DNA of 64,000 bases from Taeniopygia guttata (Eukaryota; Chordata; Aves; Passeriformes; Estrildidae): positions 62,755,501 through 62,819,500 of the forward strand of contig NC_133030.1 in NCBI RefSeq assembly GCF_048771995.1, given 5' to 3'. Below are positions 1-11,825 of this stretch, piece by piece. A program made the position numbers and the translations under genes. The first letter of the stretch is position 1, and each line of letters begins with the position of its first letter. Below the pieces are notes generated by a model that was given only the letters and a program-made list of their open reading frames with translations, was not told the origin of the DNA and did no database searches.

Positions 1-123
1 GCTTTGCTCCAGACCCCTCTGTGCAGGAGGGTTTGTGGCCATGGGAGCCACATATGCTGGTGGCTGAGTGCCCTGAGGAGTTATCTGCTCACAAAGAGAG
101 AAAAGCAACTCCAGGAGTTCAGG

Positions 124-608
124 TGTGGCAGCACATTTCTCTCCCTCTCAGGATTTTCATAGAGGTGCACAGAGAGAAATGAAAGAGAAAACAATTTCTA
201 TTTCTGCTCCTTGTTTTTCCCATGTGGAATGTGTTTGGAGAATTGTTTACCTGAGGTGATTGCTTGGTTGGATTCTGGTGAGGATTGTTTGAGCCTGATG
301 GCCAATCCAACCCAACCCAACCCAACCCAACCCAACCCAACCCAATCCAATGCAATCCATTCCAATCCAATCCAATCCAACCCAACCCAACCCAATCCAT
401 TCCAATCCAATCCAACCCACCTGGGGCTGGACTCTCAGGGTCACGAGTTGTGTTAGAGACAGTCAGAGAAAGTAGTATGTAGTTTTAGCATCCTCCTTTT
501 ATATAGTATATTGATGTGTTTTAGCATAGTTATAATAAATAATTCGGCCTTCTGAATTGAGTCAGACATCAGCATTTCTTCCCATTGGGTTTGCCTGCAT
601 TTACAATA
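124..608 (+). mobile_element. Solo LTR, group F, with expanded pentamer
   Basis: 485 bp, beginning TGTGGCAG and ending ACAATA, flanked by a perfect 6-bp duplication TTCAGG (118-123 and 609-614). A TATATAG motif near 500 and AATAAA at 534-539 set the direction. Positions about 303-420 are a tandem (CCCAA)n/(CCAAT)n expansion absent from the copy at 31382. The 6-bp duplication fits class II (ERVK-like) integration. Confidence 0.85.
303..420 (+). repeat. Pentanucleotide tandem repeat inside LTR-F
   Basis: About 23 units of CCCAA, CCAAT and CATTC variants. It has grown from a short motif that is present as one or two units in the sister LTR at 31568-31584. Confidence 0.9.
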
Positions 609-744
609 TTCAGGTCTGTGAAGCAGGTTTGTGCTGGTCCCAAATGAGGGAGAGGCCTCAGGAGCCCATCCCTGTGCCTTCCCAGGCAGCTGCCTCTGCC
701 CCGGGCTCATCCTGCTACCTCTTCCCAAAAGCAAAGATCATGGG

Positions 745-875
745 GACCTCCCACATCCTGCAGATCCTGGGACACCCAGCAGCCCCCTGGGACAGTGGAA
801 GGTGTCCCTGCCACGGCAGGGGTGGAATGGGATGGGATTTAAGGTCCCTTCCAGCCCAAACCATTCCATGGCTCT
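745..875 (+). mobile_element. CR1 3' end fragment
   Basis: Recognised by the avian CR1 3' signature, here GGTCCCTTCCAGCCCAAACC, and the upstream GACAGTGGAAGGTGTCCCTG. Only the last 130 bases remain. Confidence 0.8.
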
Positions 876-1187
876 GTGCCCTCCAGGGGAGGTGGTGTCA
901 GGATTGTCCCCATGCCATACTCTTGGTCTCCCACCCATCTCTCTCCTCACCAATCCCCTCCTGGGGCATGGAACACCCCAAACATTGAAGTGTGAGGAAG
1001 ATTAAGAGAGAAAAATTAGTATTATTATGGCTGGGAGGAAAATACCAGCAGAGAGAGGAGGGGAAGGAATGAATCATTTTTGACAGATGTCCCCACACTG
1101 CAAATGCTGCCTGGTTGTGGAAAAAATTCTTATAAGCTAAGGGGAGCCTCAATGTTTATCTAAACAGAGCAAAAATGGAAAAGCTTT

Positions 1188-1350
1188 CATAGAATCCCAA
1201 AATTGTTTGGAAGGGACCTTAAAATCCACACAGTTCTACCCCCTGCCATGGGCAGGGACACCTTCCACTGTCCCAGGCTGCTTCAAGCCCTGTCCAGCCT
1301 GGTCTGGGACACTTCCAGGGATCCAGGGGCAGGCACAGCTTCTCTGGACA
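1188..1350 (-). mobile_element. CR1 3' end fragment
   Basis: Reverse-strand CR1 end, starting at the CATAGAATC tail and running inward to CAGGCACAGCTTCTCTGG. It is 5' truncated, as is normal for CR1. Confidence 0.85.
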
Positions 1351-2459
1351 ACGTTTGTTACATCCCACACTTCATCCAGAGGATTTATGCTTTTGAAAAG
1401 ACTCCATAAGTTACCATCTTTAATCTGTATTTTGAAAATATTTTCCCAGGTCTGCCAAGGCTCTGTGTGGCATCAAGCTCTGCCTGAAATGGCTTCAATC
1501 ACCTTTACACTGGCTTTCAAAACACGCCATTAATTCAATTTTTAAGGGTGTTTCTTAAGCCCTGAGTAGCCCTGGTGAGGAACTTCTCTCCTGGTGCTCA
1601 TTACAGCTGTGCTTCTGCTTTTGTGCAGCAAGAAAGCTGTTTGAGGACTGAATACAGTTCCTTAATGCCCAATTAATGGTTGTCATTATCTACCCCTTAT
1701 ATATATATATAAATAACCAGCTGGAGCATGAGACAACCGTACAAGGTGCCCTGACTCACAGGAAATAATAAATGGTAAAGAAAAACCTTTATCCAAGTAA
1801 GGAATAAACAAGACATTTACCTTTTCAAAAGATGACTCTGGAAGAAAGCTCTTCCACACAACAATTCCCAGCCATCACTGACTCATTAGATTTATAGGAG
1901 AAATTACTTTTCATGGCAAAATTTCAAAGAGCCCCAGGAAGTTTTAATCTCCAGGCAGAGGAATAAGTCAGAGGTGCTACTGGTGGTGGTTTTAATTCCT
2001 AAAAACCACGTTTTGCACTTCTACAGCTGCCACCCTGACCCTGCCTCAGGGGCAGCCCAGCTGATCTGTTCCCAACAATGCTTTTAAAAGTATGTGGTGA
2101 TAGGAAAAGGTAAGGGGCCCAGCAGGAGGTGCCACCTCCAGGGATGCTCTGGAAGGGCAGGAGGGAAAGCCAGAGTCAGGCTGAAGTCACAGGTGGCCCT
2201 GCCAGCATTCCCGAGGATTCTACAAGTGAAGGGAAACTCTCAGGGAGCAGTGGCTCCTTCTCCATCCATGTGGAAGATGATTCCTGCCAAGCTCCTTTCC
2301 AAAACCACCTCTGCAGGGGCAAACAGCTCAAATTCCAAAGGTTACAAACACCAGGAAGGTGTTTCCTTCCTGTGACACAGAGCAGTGAGGCCACACAACG
2401 CTCCTGGCCCTCCCCAGGCTCTTCCCGAGCTCCCCACATGGGGACCTGGGACATGGAGC
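1351..2459. other. Intergenic, no feature found
   Basis: Ordinary composition with a short (TA)n near 1699-1711. The open frames at 2094-2470 show no domain or splice pattern, so I treat this as non-coding. Confidence 0.6.
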
Positions 2460-2916
2460 TGATGCCTTGAGAAGGCTGAGCTAGAGCAGAGGCTGGATGG
2501 AGTTACAGAATAAATCTGGGATTTATTAAAGGATCTCCTCCATGGATCCACCTTGGGCAGCACCAGAGCCCAGCCAGGGCTGCACCCAAATGACCCAAAA
2601 TGGCCCCAAAATGCACGAGCGCTCCCGGGGGCTCTCCCTGGGATCAGTTCTGCTCCATTGGCACCTTGGAGTTCATTGTCCCATTCCAGCTTTAGCCCAG
2701 GCAGTCCCACCCTGCTTGTTTTTCTCTCTCCAGCCCACGCTGTTTGTGCTCCTGGGCTGAGATTTGGATCATTTGTCCTTGGTGCCCAGCTGGAGCAGGA
2801 ATTGTTTTGTCTCCCTGCTCTGTGCAGAGAGCTCAGCATCCCCTGGTATGGAGCCCAGACCCACATACTAAAACAGCACAGAATGTGAAAATATAAAAGT
2901 TAAACCTGAGGCATCA
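2460..2916 (-). mobile_element. Solo LTR, group A
   Basis: 457 bp bounded by inverted ends TGATGCCT and AGGCATCA and a perfect 4-bp duplication GAGC (2456-2459 and 2917-2920). The minus direction is chosen because AATAAA then falls near the 3' end (TTTAATAAATCC read on the minus strand). The 4-bp duplication fits class I (gammaretrovirus-like) integration. No internal viral genes remain. Confidence 0.85.
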
Positions 2917-3384
2917 GAGCAGCCAGGGGCTGGGGGCCATCAGCGTGCTGGGGATGTTGCATAAGGAGCTGCATTCCCAAAGATGCGCTCCTGAACTGCA
3001 ACAGATAAAAATATCTGTGGAGTACGTGTTGCTCTGACTAAAGCACTGCAAAAATAGGAGAGTGCGCAAATCCCGTTTTAGCTGCTCCTCCCGGGCCTCC
3101 TGCCTCTCCTCCCGCATGGCACAGCCACGGGGGGTTGTGTCTCACACCCCTGTCATCGTGGATGTGGTCCCTTGAGTGTCACCTGTGTCCAGGCGGGTGC
3201 TTTTCCTGCTGGGATGTTGCTTTGTGCTCACCAGGGAGTGGAAGGAGTGAGGTTAAGATGTGGATTTGCTCCAGTTCAGGATTTGGTTGTAAAAGGTTTT
3301 TAAGGAGCTCCTGGGCTTGGGGAAAACTGGATGGGCCATTTCTGCACGTGCTGGTCACGGTCCCCTGGCTCTGGTGAAAACTTC

Positions 3385-3456
3385 CCTTGTGAAGGGTGGC
3401 TCCAAGCCCTGTCCAACCTGGCCTGGGACACTTCCAGGGATCCAGGAGGAGTCACA
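3385..3456 (-). mobile_element. CR1 short fragment
   Basis: An isolated 70-bp CR1 piece (CTCCAAGCCCTGTCCAACCT to GGGATCCAGG) lacking the 3' tail. Confidence 0.65.
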
Positions 3457-3603
3457 GCTGCTGAGTGAGATGACAGAGCCAGCCTGGCACTGCTTCCAGT
3501 TCTGTATGACCAGGCAGGATGTTCCCAAACCAGCACAGACCTCCTCTCTTATTATCACTTGGACATTTCCAGAAAAACGCTCTGAGAATGGATTTCCTCT
3601 GCT

Positions 3604-3965
3604 CTGGAGCCAGGCTGGGAGAGCTGGGAATGTTCCCCTGGAGAGGAGAAGCTCCAGGCAAAGCTCAGAGCCCCTGGCAGGGCCTGAAGGGGCTCCAGGA
3701 GAGCTGGAGAGGGACTGGGGACAAGGGATGGAGGGACAGGACACAGGGAATGGCTCCCACTGCCAGAGGGCAGGGATGGATGGGAGATTGAGAAGGAATT
3801 CTTCCCTGTGAGGGTGGCAGGCCCTGAGGTGCCCAGAGCAGCTGTGGCTGCCCCTGGATCCCTGGAAGTGTCCAAGGCCAGGCTGGACAGGGCTTGGACA
3901 GCCTGGGGGCGTGGAACAAGATGAGCTTTAAGGTCCCTTCCAATCCCAAACATTCCAGAACTCTG
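3604..3965 (+). mobile_element. CR1 fragment, 360 bp
   Basis: A longer CR1 piece running from GCCAGGCTGGGAGAGCTGGG through the GGACTGGGGACAAGGGATGG block to CTTCCAATCCCAAAC at the 3' end. Confidence 0.85.
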
Positions 3966-4066
3966 ATATTTATTTAACCCCTCTCAGCCCAGCTGTGGAA
4001 TCCCCATCCCCAGAGCCCCTCAGCCCATGGTGGTGTGGGGATTCAGGGCAGCAGCTGCTGAGCAGA

Positions 4067-4102
4067 TATAAATAAGGAGATTTTGGCTCCTGTTTCAAAT
4101 CA
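4067..4102 (+). promoter_or_regulatory. Candidate TATA promoter
   Basis: A perfect TATAAATA lies at 4067-4074, with an initiator-like TCACAC about 33 bp downstream (4100-4105). CpGs are locally enriched from 4108 to 4235, unlike the surrounding intergenic DNA. An E-box CAGCTG lies just upstream, at about 4052. No known gene is evident. Confidence 0.3.
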
Positions 4103-4174
4103 CACAAGGCAGAGCCGCCTTTGCTCCGCTCGGGTGGTGCTAAATTTTCCCCGAGCTCAGTGACAGAGAAGACA

Positions 4175-4226
4175 ATGGAGAAGATCTCGGGCGTTGGGAT
4201 TCTATTCTCTGCCTGCCTTCGCCTCG
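4175..4226 (+). CDS. Candidate first coding exon with signal-peptide-like start
   Basis: An ATG in strong context (A at -3, G at +4) lies 73 bp after the candidate start site. It opens 17 codons, MEKISGVGILFSACLRL, followed by a possible GTAATT donor at 4227. A charged start and a short hydrophobic core resemble the first exon of small secreted proteins; Kazal-type inhibitors have this exon layout. No second exon with a cysteine-rich domain is visible downstream, so this may be chance or a dead gene. Function unknown. Confidence 0.18.
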
Positions 4227-5384
4227 GTAATTCCGTGTGCCCACCTCCTCCTGCTCCTCCTCCAGCAAACCCCCGGGCACAGATGGAGCTGCAGCATCCG
4301 CCAAGGAGCGCTGGGAGGGAGGAGGAGCTGGGAACGGCTTCTCCTGCCTGCACAGCCCTCCTGGACACAGGGATGCTCCCATGGAAGGTGTTCACCTGTG
4401 CTCCTCTCTGCTCCATCCCATTCCTGCCCCAGCCGAGCCTGCAAACAGCTCAAGTCACACCCGATCCCTGAGCCACCAGAGGCCACTTGGAGAAGGGTCA
4501 CTCATTCCCTTTGGAGACACCCCCTGTCCATTCTTAACTGGACACTGCTGCCATTCCAGAGCATCCTTCCCAAAATCTTCTTCAGCCTCACATCAGCACT
4601 GCTGCTGGTTTTGATGCCCGCTGCAGATGGGATCATTTGAGCTCCAGATTTCTCCGTGCAGCTCAGTCAGAGCTTGCAATTTCCTTTCAGCTGCATTAAG
4701 TTCCTGCATGATTTTCAATTCACTCCTCTTTTGTGGGGGATGAATAGAGAAGGGTGTTCTCTGTCAAAGAAGGTTTATTAAAATGCAAATAAACTTCAAG
4801 CTGAAGGTCCGTTTCCACTGAAAATCACTTCCATCAACAGGGAATATTACATTTGGTCATAAGAACCAAAGAGAAGCAGAAAAAGGAGAGAACAAAGCAT
4901 TTCTCCCACTAAGAGACCTTTATCTGTGCCTTAAGGCATCACCCCAAACTCCAGGCAGCCAGAGCTGGCATTTCTCATGCCAGGTGTCCTACCTGTCTTC
5001 TTGGAAAAGTTCAGGCCAGATCAGCCACTTCTGAGGAAGAAATAAAAGCTGCAGGGGAGGGTGGGCAGGTCCATGGGTGAGGACTCTTGGGAGAATTGCT
5101 AAATTCAAGCAGTAGCACCTCCCCATGCAAGGCTGAAGCTGCCCAGAACTGGCAGCCAAGAGGCTGAGCAGGGTGGGAATGGCCATGGATTGCCTTCCAG
5201 GGAGACAGGAGGGAGCTGCTGGTGATGAGGAGGAGGGAATGAGGGAGGAAGTCACCTGCTAGCTCAGAGGGGAGCAGGCTGCAGATTCCCAGCTTTCCTC
5301 CTCCTTCCAACTGCAGCAGCACCTCTGTGACCGAGGTCACACCTCACCAGGGACCACCAGGGACCCATCTCCCACCAAAGTGTC
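4227..5384. other. Intergenic, no clear feature
   Basis: Moderately GC-rich to about 4480, then ordinary DNA. No repeat or second exon for the 4175 candidate was recognised. Confidence 0.5.
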
Positions 5385-5662
5385 TGCAGAGGGACTGGGG
5401 ACAAGAGCCTGAGGTGACAGGGCACAGGGAATGGCAGGGATGGATGGGAGATTGGGAATTGGGAATTCCTGGCTGGGAGGGTGGGCAGGCCCTGGCACAG
5501 GGTGCCCAGAGCAGCTGGGGCTGCCCCTGGATCCCTGGTTGGACAGGGCTTGGAGCAGCCTGGGACGGTGGAAGGTGTCCCTGCCATGGCAGGGGTGACA
5601 CTGAATGGGGTTGAAGGTCATTTCCAACCCAAACCATTCCATGATTTTATGATTCTATGGAG
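5385..5662 (+). mobile_element. CR1 end with ATTCTATG-type tail
   Basis: Retains the 3' hairpin region, TTTCCAACCCAAACCATTCC, and the terminal repeat GATTTTATGATTCTATGG. That tail marks a true CR1 3' end. Confidence 0.88.
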
Positions 5663-6445
5663 CATGGCACACAGACCCAATTCCTCCCCTCTGCCGGGGA
5701 TCCAGCACAATCCCTGCCTGCAGGGCACCCCCAGCTCTGCCAGACCCCAGGGAGCTGTGTCACTTGTTGATTGATGTCCCTGTGGCCATCTGCATCCAGG
5801 GAGGCCAAAGCCGTGACCAGAATCTATCCAGGTTGCCATGGCAGCAGGAACAAAAAAATTTAAAAAAAAATAAAAACAAGAAAGGAAAAAAAAAAACCCA
5901 CCACGTCTTAGGTAAGGGAGAAGGAATCTCCAACAAAATAGAAAGCCAAGATGATCTCAGTGCCAACACAGACCTGGTGGAAGCTCCTGTGAGAAGAGGG
6001 AGGGATGGATGATGGATGGATGCAGGGCAGTCGTGGGAGGAGGAGGAGGAGAAGGAGGAAGGCGGGTGCAACATTAATTTTTCACTCTCCTTCAGGGAGC
6101 AAAAAAGCCCTTTAGAGCCTTATGGGATGTCTGGATCAGGTGGAGGCACTACCATAGCCCAGACACTCAAAAAAATATCTCTTTTTTACAGATAAAAATG
6201 CTGCAGTGTTTCCTTGTTCTTTCCCAATTGCTTGTACCTCATCCCTGGCTCCGGGCAGCCAGTGATTGAAAGAACCCATCAAAGCAGATTTGTTCCTTCC
6301 CTGGACTTCTCTGACATCTAAAAGGACTTGATTGACTCATTGTAATTCCCTCCATTTTCTTTTTAGGTTGATTTTTCCAGTCCTGTTCCCTATGCCCCTC
6401 TCTGCTCCCAGCAGTTCTGCACTAAGACACAAAATCATGTATTTA
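5663..6445. other. Intergenic with A-rich and GGAT/GGA simple repeats
   Basis: Positions about 5847-5900 are A-rich. Positions about 6000-6062 hold short GGAT and GGA runs. No gene was seen. Confidence 0.6.
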
Positions 6446-6603
6446 CAGGGAATGGCTTGGGTTGGAAGGGACCTTAAAGTTCATCTCATCCCACCCCTGC
6501 CATGGGCAGGGACACCTTCCACTGTCCCAGGTTGCTCCAAGCCCTGTCCAACTTTGTCTGGGACACTTCCAGTGATCCAGGGGCAGCCACAGCTTTTTTG
6601 GGT
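6446..6603 (-). mobile_element. CR1 3' end fragment
   Basis: Reverse CR1 end beginning GGCTTGGGTTGGAAGGGACC and ending at CAGCCACAGCTTTTTT. Confidence 0.85.
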
Positions 6604-7867
6604 GAAGAAGTCCACAGACCTTTCATTTTCCTGGCATTTTAGCAGCCTTTTCACATGGAATGGTTGTGGGTGAAGTCTCCACACAAATTTTTTCCCTTTT
6701 TGCTTTGCTGGAAAGAGCCTTTGGAGTTTATTTCCAAAAAATCAAAGTCAAAAGCAGGGAGGAAGGATAAGAGCCTTCAAAAAAGTGTCCAGCAAATCCC
6801 ACAGAGCACTGATGTCCTGGTGTCCACATTTTCTTTTTTCTGTGGTCCAGACCTTGCTTTTCCCTCATCTCCTTGAGGAGGCTCAGGCTGGAGAGCTCCA
6901 GCACAGCAAAGGCAGCCAGGGAAAAAAAAGGGAAAGGTTTTCCTTGGAGAGAATTTGCATTCCCCTGGCAGGATCCCAAGGCCTGGAGGTCTGGCAGCCT
7001 GGAGCAGCACCTCAGGCAAGGAGTCACACAGCTCCTCTCTCCTAAAATCCTGCTGGATCCAGTCACAGAGGGGGTGCAGCGAGGTGGTGACATAAAATGG
7101 CCCAGAGGATGGTTCCTCTGGTTCCCACATCCTCTCCTCTTCACCTCCTCCAACATCTCCTTTCACCATGTCTGAACCAGATGGGGTGCACCTCTTCCAC
7201 CCTGAGCTGGATGCTGGAGTGCTAGACCCCCTAAATTTGCAAGGAATGTGCCTGTGGTTGGCATGAACACCCCCAAAGAAGGATTTCCCACTTTTTTTGG
7301 AATTAACCTTGGATTGGAACAGCAGGAATTCAGTGTTCACAGTGCTGTGTGACAGGAGTAACCTTGGCCATCCGTGGATGCACAATGGACACATCCCAGG
7401 GTGTTCCCACTGTCACCTGGGATGAGATCAAATCACAAAACCATGTGCCAGCTTCTCTCTGTTTTACCCTTTTATTGAGATTTCAAACGCTGCTTTGCCT
7501 GCCAGAGGTGAGTCTGCATGAGGAGTGGGCAGTCAGGAATGGGAACATGCCTGGTTTGCTTCTCTCACATCTCCTCAGCGCTTCCACCACCTCCCCCTGA
7601 TTCATCTGAACGTGTCACTGCAGGCAGCAGGCTGCTGGTGACACCCACACCCAGGGATCCGTGCTGGGAACAGGGGGAGACACGGTGGGAAGCAGCAATT
7701 CCTCTGGGAGGGGTGAGCCTGGGGCCAGGGACTGCCATCCCACCCAGGGCTGGAGCAGGGAATCCACCACCCCATCCCAAAGGGGCAGCTCTGGGATTTG
7801 GGAAGGGTGTCCCTGCTGCTGGGCTTCCCACAGCCTTCAGTTTAGGATCCATATCTCAAGATGTGCC
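6604..7867. other. Intergenic, no feature found
   Basis: No repeat family or coding exon recognised. The overlapping reverse frames near 6728-7394 have no family motif. Confidence 0.5.
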
Positions 7868-8098
7868 AAGGGAAATTTCGGTTGGATAGCAGGAAAAAGT
7901 TTTACTGAAGGGGTGATAAAGTTCTGGGATGTTCTGCCCAGGAGGTGGTGGAGTCACCATCCCTGGGTGTGTTTAACAAAGCCTGGATGTGGCACTGGGT
8001 GCCAGGGTTGGGTTGAGGTGTTGGGGCTGGGTTGGACTCGATGGTCTTGAAGGTCTCTTCCAGCATGTGAATTCTGTGAATTCTGTGAATATGGAAGG
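7868..8098 (+). mobile_element. CR1 end, different subfamily, with 8-bp tail repeat
   Basis: Matches the CR1 variant with GTGTTTAACAAAGCCTGGAT and GGTTGGACTCGATGGTCTTG. It ends in tandem GAATTCTGT units (8070-8092), the diagnostic 3' microsatellite. Confidence 0.85.
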
Positions 8099-8300
8099 GT
8101 TGATCCCACCATTGGCCTCTAGCCACCACCACTGTGGCTTCAGGTCAGGTCAACTTTTGTCTGCCAGGACCTCCCACCTCGCCACCAGACCTGGGATCTG
8201 AGGCTGAGTGACCCCAGGGAGAGGGGATACCTCTCACAGCACCTGGCCAGGACATTCCCTCTCTTCAGCCTTGTTTTCTTTCTGGTGAGAATCCTCTTCC

Positions 8301-8907
8301 TGTGGGAATCCAGGGCTTCCCTCTGGCTGCCCTGGAACCCTGGCAGGGGTCAGGAACCCCCCTGGACAGAGCCCCCAGAGACACTGGCTGTGATCTCTGT
8401 CCATGGAGAGGAGTTTTCAATCTTACAGGATGAATTACCAGCTCTGAGTGTTTGATATCAGTAATAATTAAGTGTGGCACGGGTGCAAAAGTAAAATTTT
8501 AGGATTCTAGATTAGGGGTTCAGAGGGGACAAGATGGAGGAATTGGGTGTGCCTTGTCCTTTTTCTCCTTCTTCATGCCCTCCATGTTTCACTGTGGTGT
8601 TGGCATTTTTCTGTTGGTTCAGGCTGGGGACACACTGTCCAACGTAGGTGACAGATATTGGCACGTTATTGTAAATCCAGCACAGGTAGTTTGTGGTATT
8701 TAATGTTTGTACCATCCCACTGAGGGCAGAGCCCCACCCGCTGCCCTGCAGGACAGAGCTGCGGCAGGGCAGCAGAACATGTTAGAGATAAACAGAATAA
8801 ACAACCTTGAAACCAGCACAGACCAATTATGGCTTCTGCTTTGGCAGCGGGGCAGAAAGACAGAGACTTTTACAATCTGGGAATCATCAATACCTCGGAT
8901 TCCAACA
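8301..8907 (+). mobile_element. Solo LTR, group B
   Basis: 607 bp, beginning TGTGGGAATC and ending GATTCCAACA, with a perfect 6-bp duplication TCTTCC (8295-8300 and 8908-8913). A TATTTAA at 8697-8703 and AATAAA at 8796-8801 set the plus direction. The 6-bp duplication fits class II (ERVK-like) integration. Confidence 0.92.
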
Positions 8908-8957
8908 TCTTCCCATGCTGGAGATCCTGGAAGAGGAATCCCAGCGGCACAAGCAGC

Positions 8958-9064
8958 AGGAAACCCAGGCCAGGCTGGAGCAACCTGGGCTGGTGGAAGG
9001 GCAGAGGGCTGGGACTGGATGGTCTTGAAGGTCCCTTCCATCCAAAGCATTCCAGGATTCCATG
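8958..9064 (+). mobile_element. CR1 3' end fragment
   Basis: A 107-bp CR1 end with GGTCTTGAAGGTCCCTTCCA and a short ATTCC tail. It starts 45 bp after the duplication of the LTR-B copy. Confidence 0.75.
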
Positions 9065-10199
9065 CAGCTCACCATGAGGAATGGTGGCACCTTCTGCTGA
9101 CCTCAGCAGGACATTCCCAGCCTCTGGGAAAGGAGTGTCCTGGAGCCTGGGCATCTCCTGAAGGCCACTTGGAGCAACAGGAAAACTCATCCCATGGGAA
9201 TCATCCCACCTATCTCATCCCAGTCCACCAGGAAGACACCCACACCTGGGCAAGTCTCCAGCTGAGTCAAGTCCCACCTGATGCAAGTCTCTCCAAGGCC
9301 CTGCCTGATTTCAGCTCTCTGATTTAGGGAGAGGTGATGGAGCCCTCGGACAGAGGCACCAGCAGGACCTGGGAGGGAGCCCCTAAAACACTCCTGGGGT
9401 GTCCTCCCTGCAGGCTGGCTCTCCAAGCTCACCCAGAGCTGCCCTCCCTGCACAGGCAGCTTTTCCAGCAGCCCAGATTTTGGATTTCATGCTTTATTTC
9501 CTGGTTCTTTCAAGCAGATGGACACTGGTTTCACGAGTCTCCCTTCACACGGAATCCCAGCAGGTGCTAAACAGCTGCTCCCAGCACCTCCAGCTCATTC
9601 CCAACCTAAATCCCAAAGAACACGGGGAAGCAGATTGACTCCCAAAGTTATGCAAAGCATCTAACCTGGAGATAATTTCCCCCTGTAATTACAGGAATGT
9701 TAAACACCCTTACATAATGATTGCAGATTCCAGGTCAGATCCTCCATACGTCACGGAAGCATGGAGTGTTTTGACATTTATGGGAATGTTTCTTATTTTT
9801 AGTTAGTTTGGTTGCCATGGCAGTGAGAAGAAATCTGCACCAGACTCAGCCATACATTAGATTTGAGCCTCCCACTTGATACATCCAAAAAAGTTTTCAG
9901 CTGCTCTCCTCCAAAGTTCTCAGCCAGAAGCTGTGAGGGGTGGAAGGAGGCTTGGAAAGAAAATATTCTACTTCATCAATTAATGGGAAATCTGCTCCTG
10001 AAGGCCTCTGGAACACCTGGGTGACTCATCAGGAGATCCACTTTTATTGTTCTATTTAGATGTAATTTAGAGTTCAGAATTTAAAACTTTATAATTTACA
10101 TTTTATTTTAAGAGATGTCCATACTGCAGAGGTTAGGAGATCATTTTGAATGAGCAACTTTCCACTCAAAGGAAGCAGAAATTGTCTGAAAATGGGAAT
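9065..10199. other. Intergenic, no feature found
   Basis: Ordinary to AT-rich DNA; no repeat or coding signal recognised. Confidence 0.55.
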
Positions 10200-10346
10200 A
10201 TCAGAGAATCTCAGAATGGTTTGGGTTGGAAGGACCATCAAGGTCATCTTATTCCACCCCTGGTATGGGCAGGGACACTTCCCACTCTCCCAGGCTTCTC
10301 CAAACCCCGTCCAACCTGACCTTGGGCACTTCCAGGGCAGGTCAAA
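10200..10346 (-). mobile_element. CR1 3' end fragment
   Basis: Reverse CR1 end with AATGGTTTGGGTTGGAAGG and CACTTCCAGGGCAGG. Confidence 0.85.
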
Positions 10347-11099
10347 CAAGCCTTGAGTTGTTTGTGAAGCCAATAAATTTTGGACAAAACTTCTTTTTCA
10401 ATGCTGAAGACACCAGGAATGTCCCAATTTCAGCACATCTGAACCACCAAGTGTTCCAGCTGAGTCTTTGGGCAGCAGGGAAAGGGGGGTGGAGACAAAC
10501 TGGCTGTGGGAGGAAGGACAGATTTTTCTGGTGGGATGAATTTAATGTTGCTGTTCTCCAAAATGAGTCACAAGCTGGAGAAGTGGGGCATTAATCCCAG
10601 AGGGGATGAGTAACTGGGCAGGCTGGTCAAAGGAGAATCACAATTTAGACTTGCAGCTCTGCTTTTCCAGTGTATTAGTAATGGATTCTGCTCTGTTTTG
10701 ATAAAAATCAGAAATTTTCCACCAGCTTCTGAGAGTAAGAAAAAATAATAACTTAAAAATAAATGATGTCACCCTTGAAAGTAAGCAGCACATTGAGATG
10801 TACAGATTTTTTTTCAGTACATCTCACTCTGAGGCATCATTTGAGCTTTAACTTCTTTTCCAGTCAGACATGCCCAGATCCTGGCACCTCGCCAGCCTGG
10901 CTCATACTTGATGGAGCAATTTTGCCACCTTATTTTCAGAAGTGATTTCCAGGAGATGTTTTTGAGCAGCATTATCCCCTACCAGTGCCCATGGTCACAG
11001 CTGGAACTCCTCAGGGAACAACCTCCTCTGACACCTGGGGGTTTATCCTTACTCTGTGCGACCAATTAAGTGCTGGATTTAATTATCAAAGTGTGTGCT
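10347..11099. other. Intergenic, no feature found
   Basis: AT-rich in the middle (about 10680-10860). No gene or repeat recognised. Confidence 0.5.
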
Positions 11100-11557
11100 T
11101 GATGCCTTGAGAAGGCTGAGCTAGAGCAGGGACTGGGCAGAGCTGCAGAATAAAGTAGGGATTTATTAAAGGATCTCCTGCATGGATCCACCTTGGGCAG
11201 CACCAGAGCCCAGCCAGGGCTGCACCCAAATGACCCAAAATGGCCCCAAAATGCACGAGCGCTCCCGGGGGCTCTCCCTGGGATCAGTTCTGCTCCATTG
11301 GCACCTTGGAGTTCATTGTCCTATTCCAGCTTTAGCCCAGGCAGTCCCATCCTGCTTGTTTTTCTCTCTCCAGCCCACGCTGTTTGTGCTCCTGGGCTGA
11401 GATTTGGATCATTTGTCCTTGGTGCCCAGCTGGAGCAGGAATTGTTTTGTCTCCTGCTCTGTGCAGAGAGCTCAGCATCCCCTGGTATGGAGCCCAGACC
11501 CACACACTGAAGCAGCACAGAATGTGAAATATAGAAAAGCCAAAACCTGAGGATTCA
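11100..11557 (-). mobile_element. Solo LTR, group A
   Basis: 458 bp, nearly identical to the copy at 2460. Its right end is worn to GGATTCA, and the flanks TGCT/TGCA match in three of four bases. Confidence 0.8.
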
Positions 11558-11825
11558 TGCACAGCAATTGTAATTAAAGTTTGATAGAGGAGAAAACCAT
11601 TAAATATTTCAACCAGTTGCCATTAGTGTTTCTCAGGATCCAGCCTCCCTGTGCCAGAGCAAGGAGCAGCCTCAGACACCTCCACAGCTTCTGGGGAAGG
11701 GTTGGAGCAGTCAGGAACCAGGAGTTGTTTCACACCCACTCCATGGATGAACAGCTCTGCTGGTATTGCTCATCAGCCAAACAAGCCCTGAGTGTTTGGG
11801 GAGAGAGGGAAGCAGAGAAATCCCT

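Noticed and set aside
2542..2760. 72-residue frame repeated in four LTR-A copies (MDPPWAAPEPSQ...)
   Set aside because: Shared only because the LTRs are near-identical. It lies antisense to the likely LTR direction; no domain.
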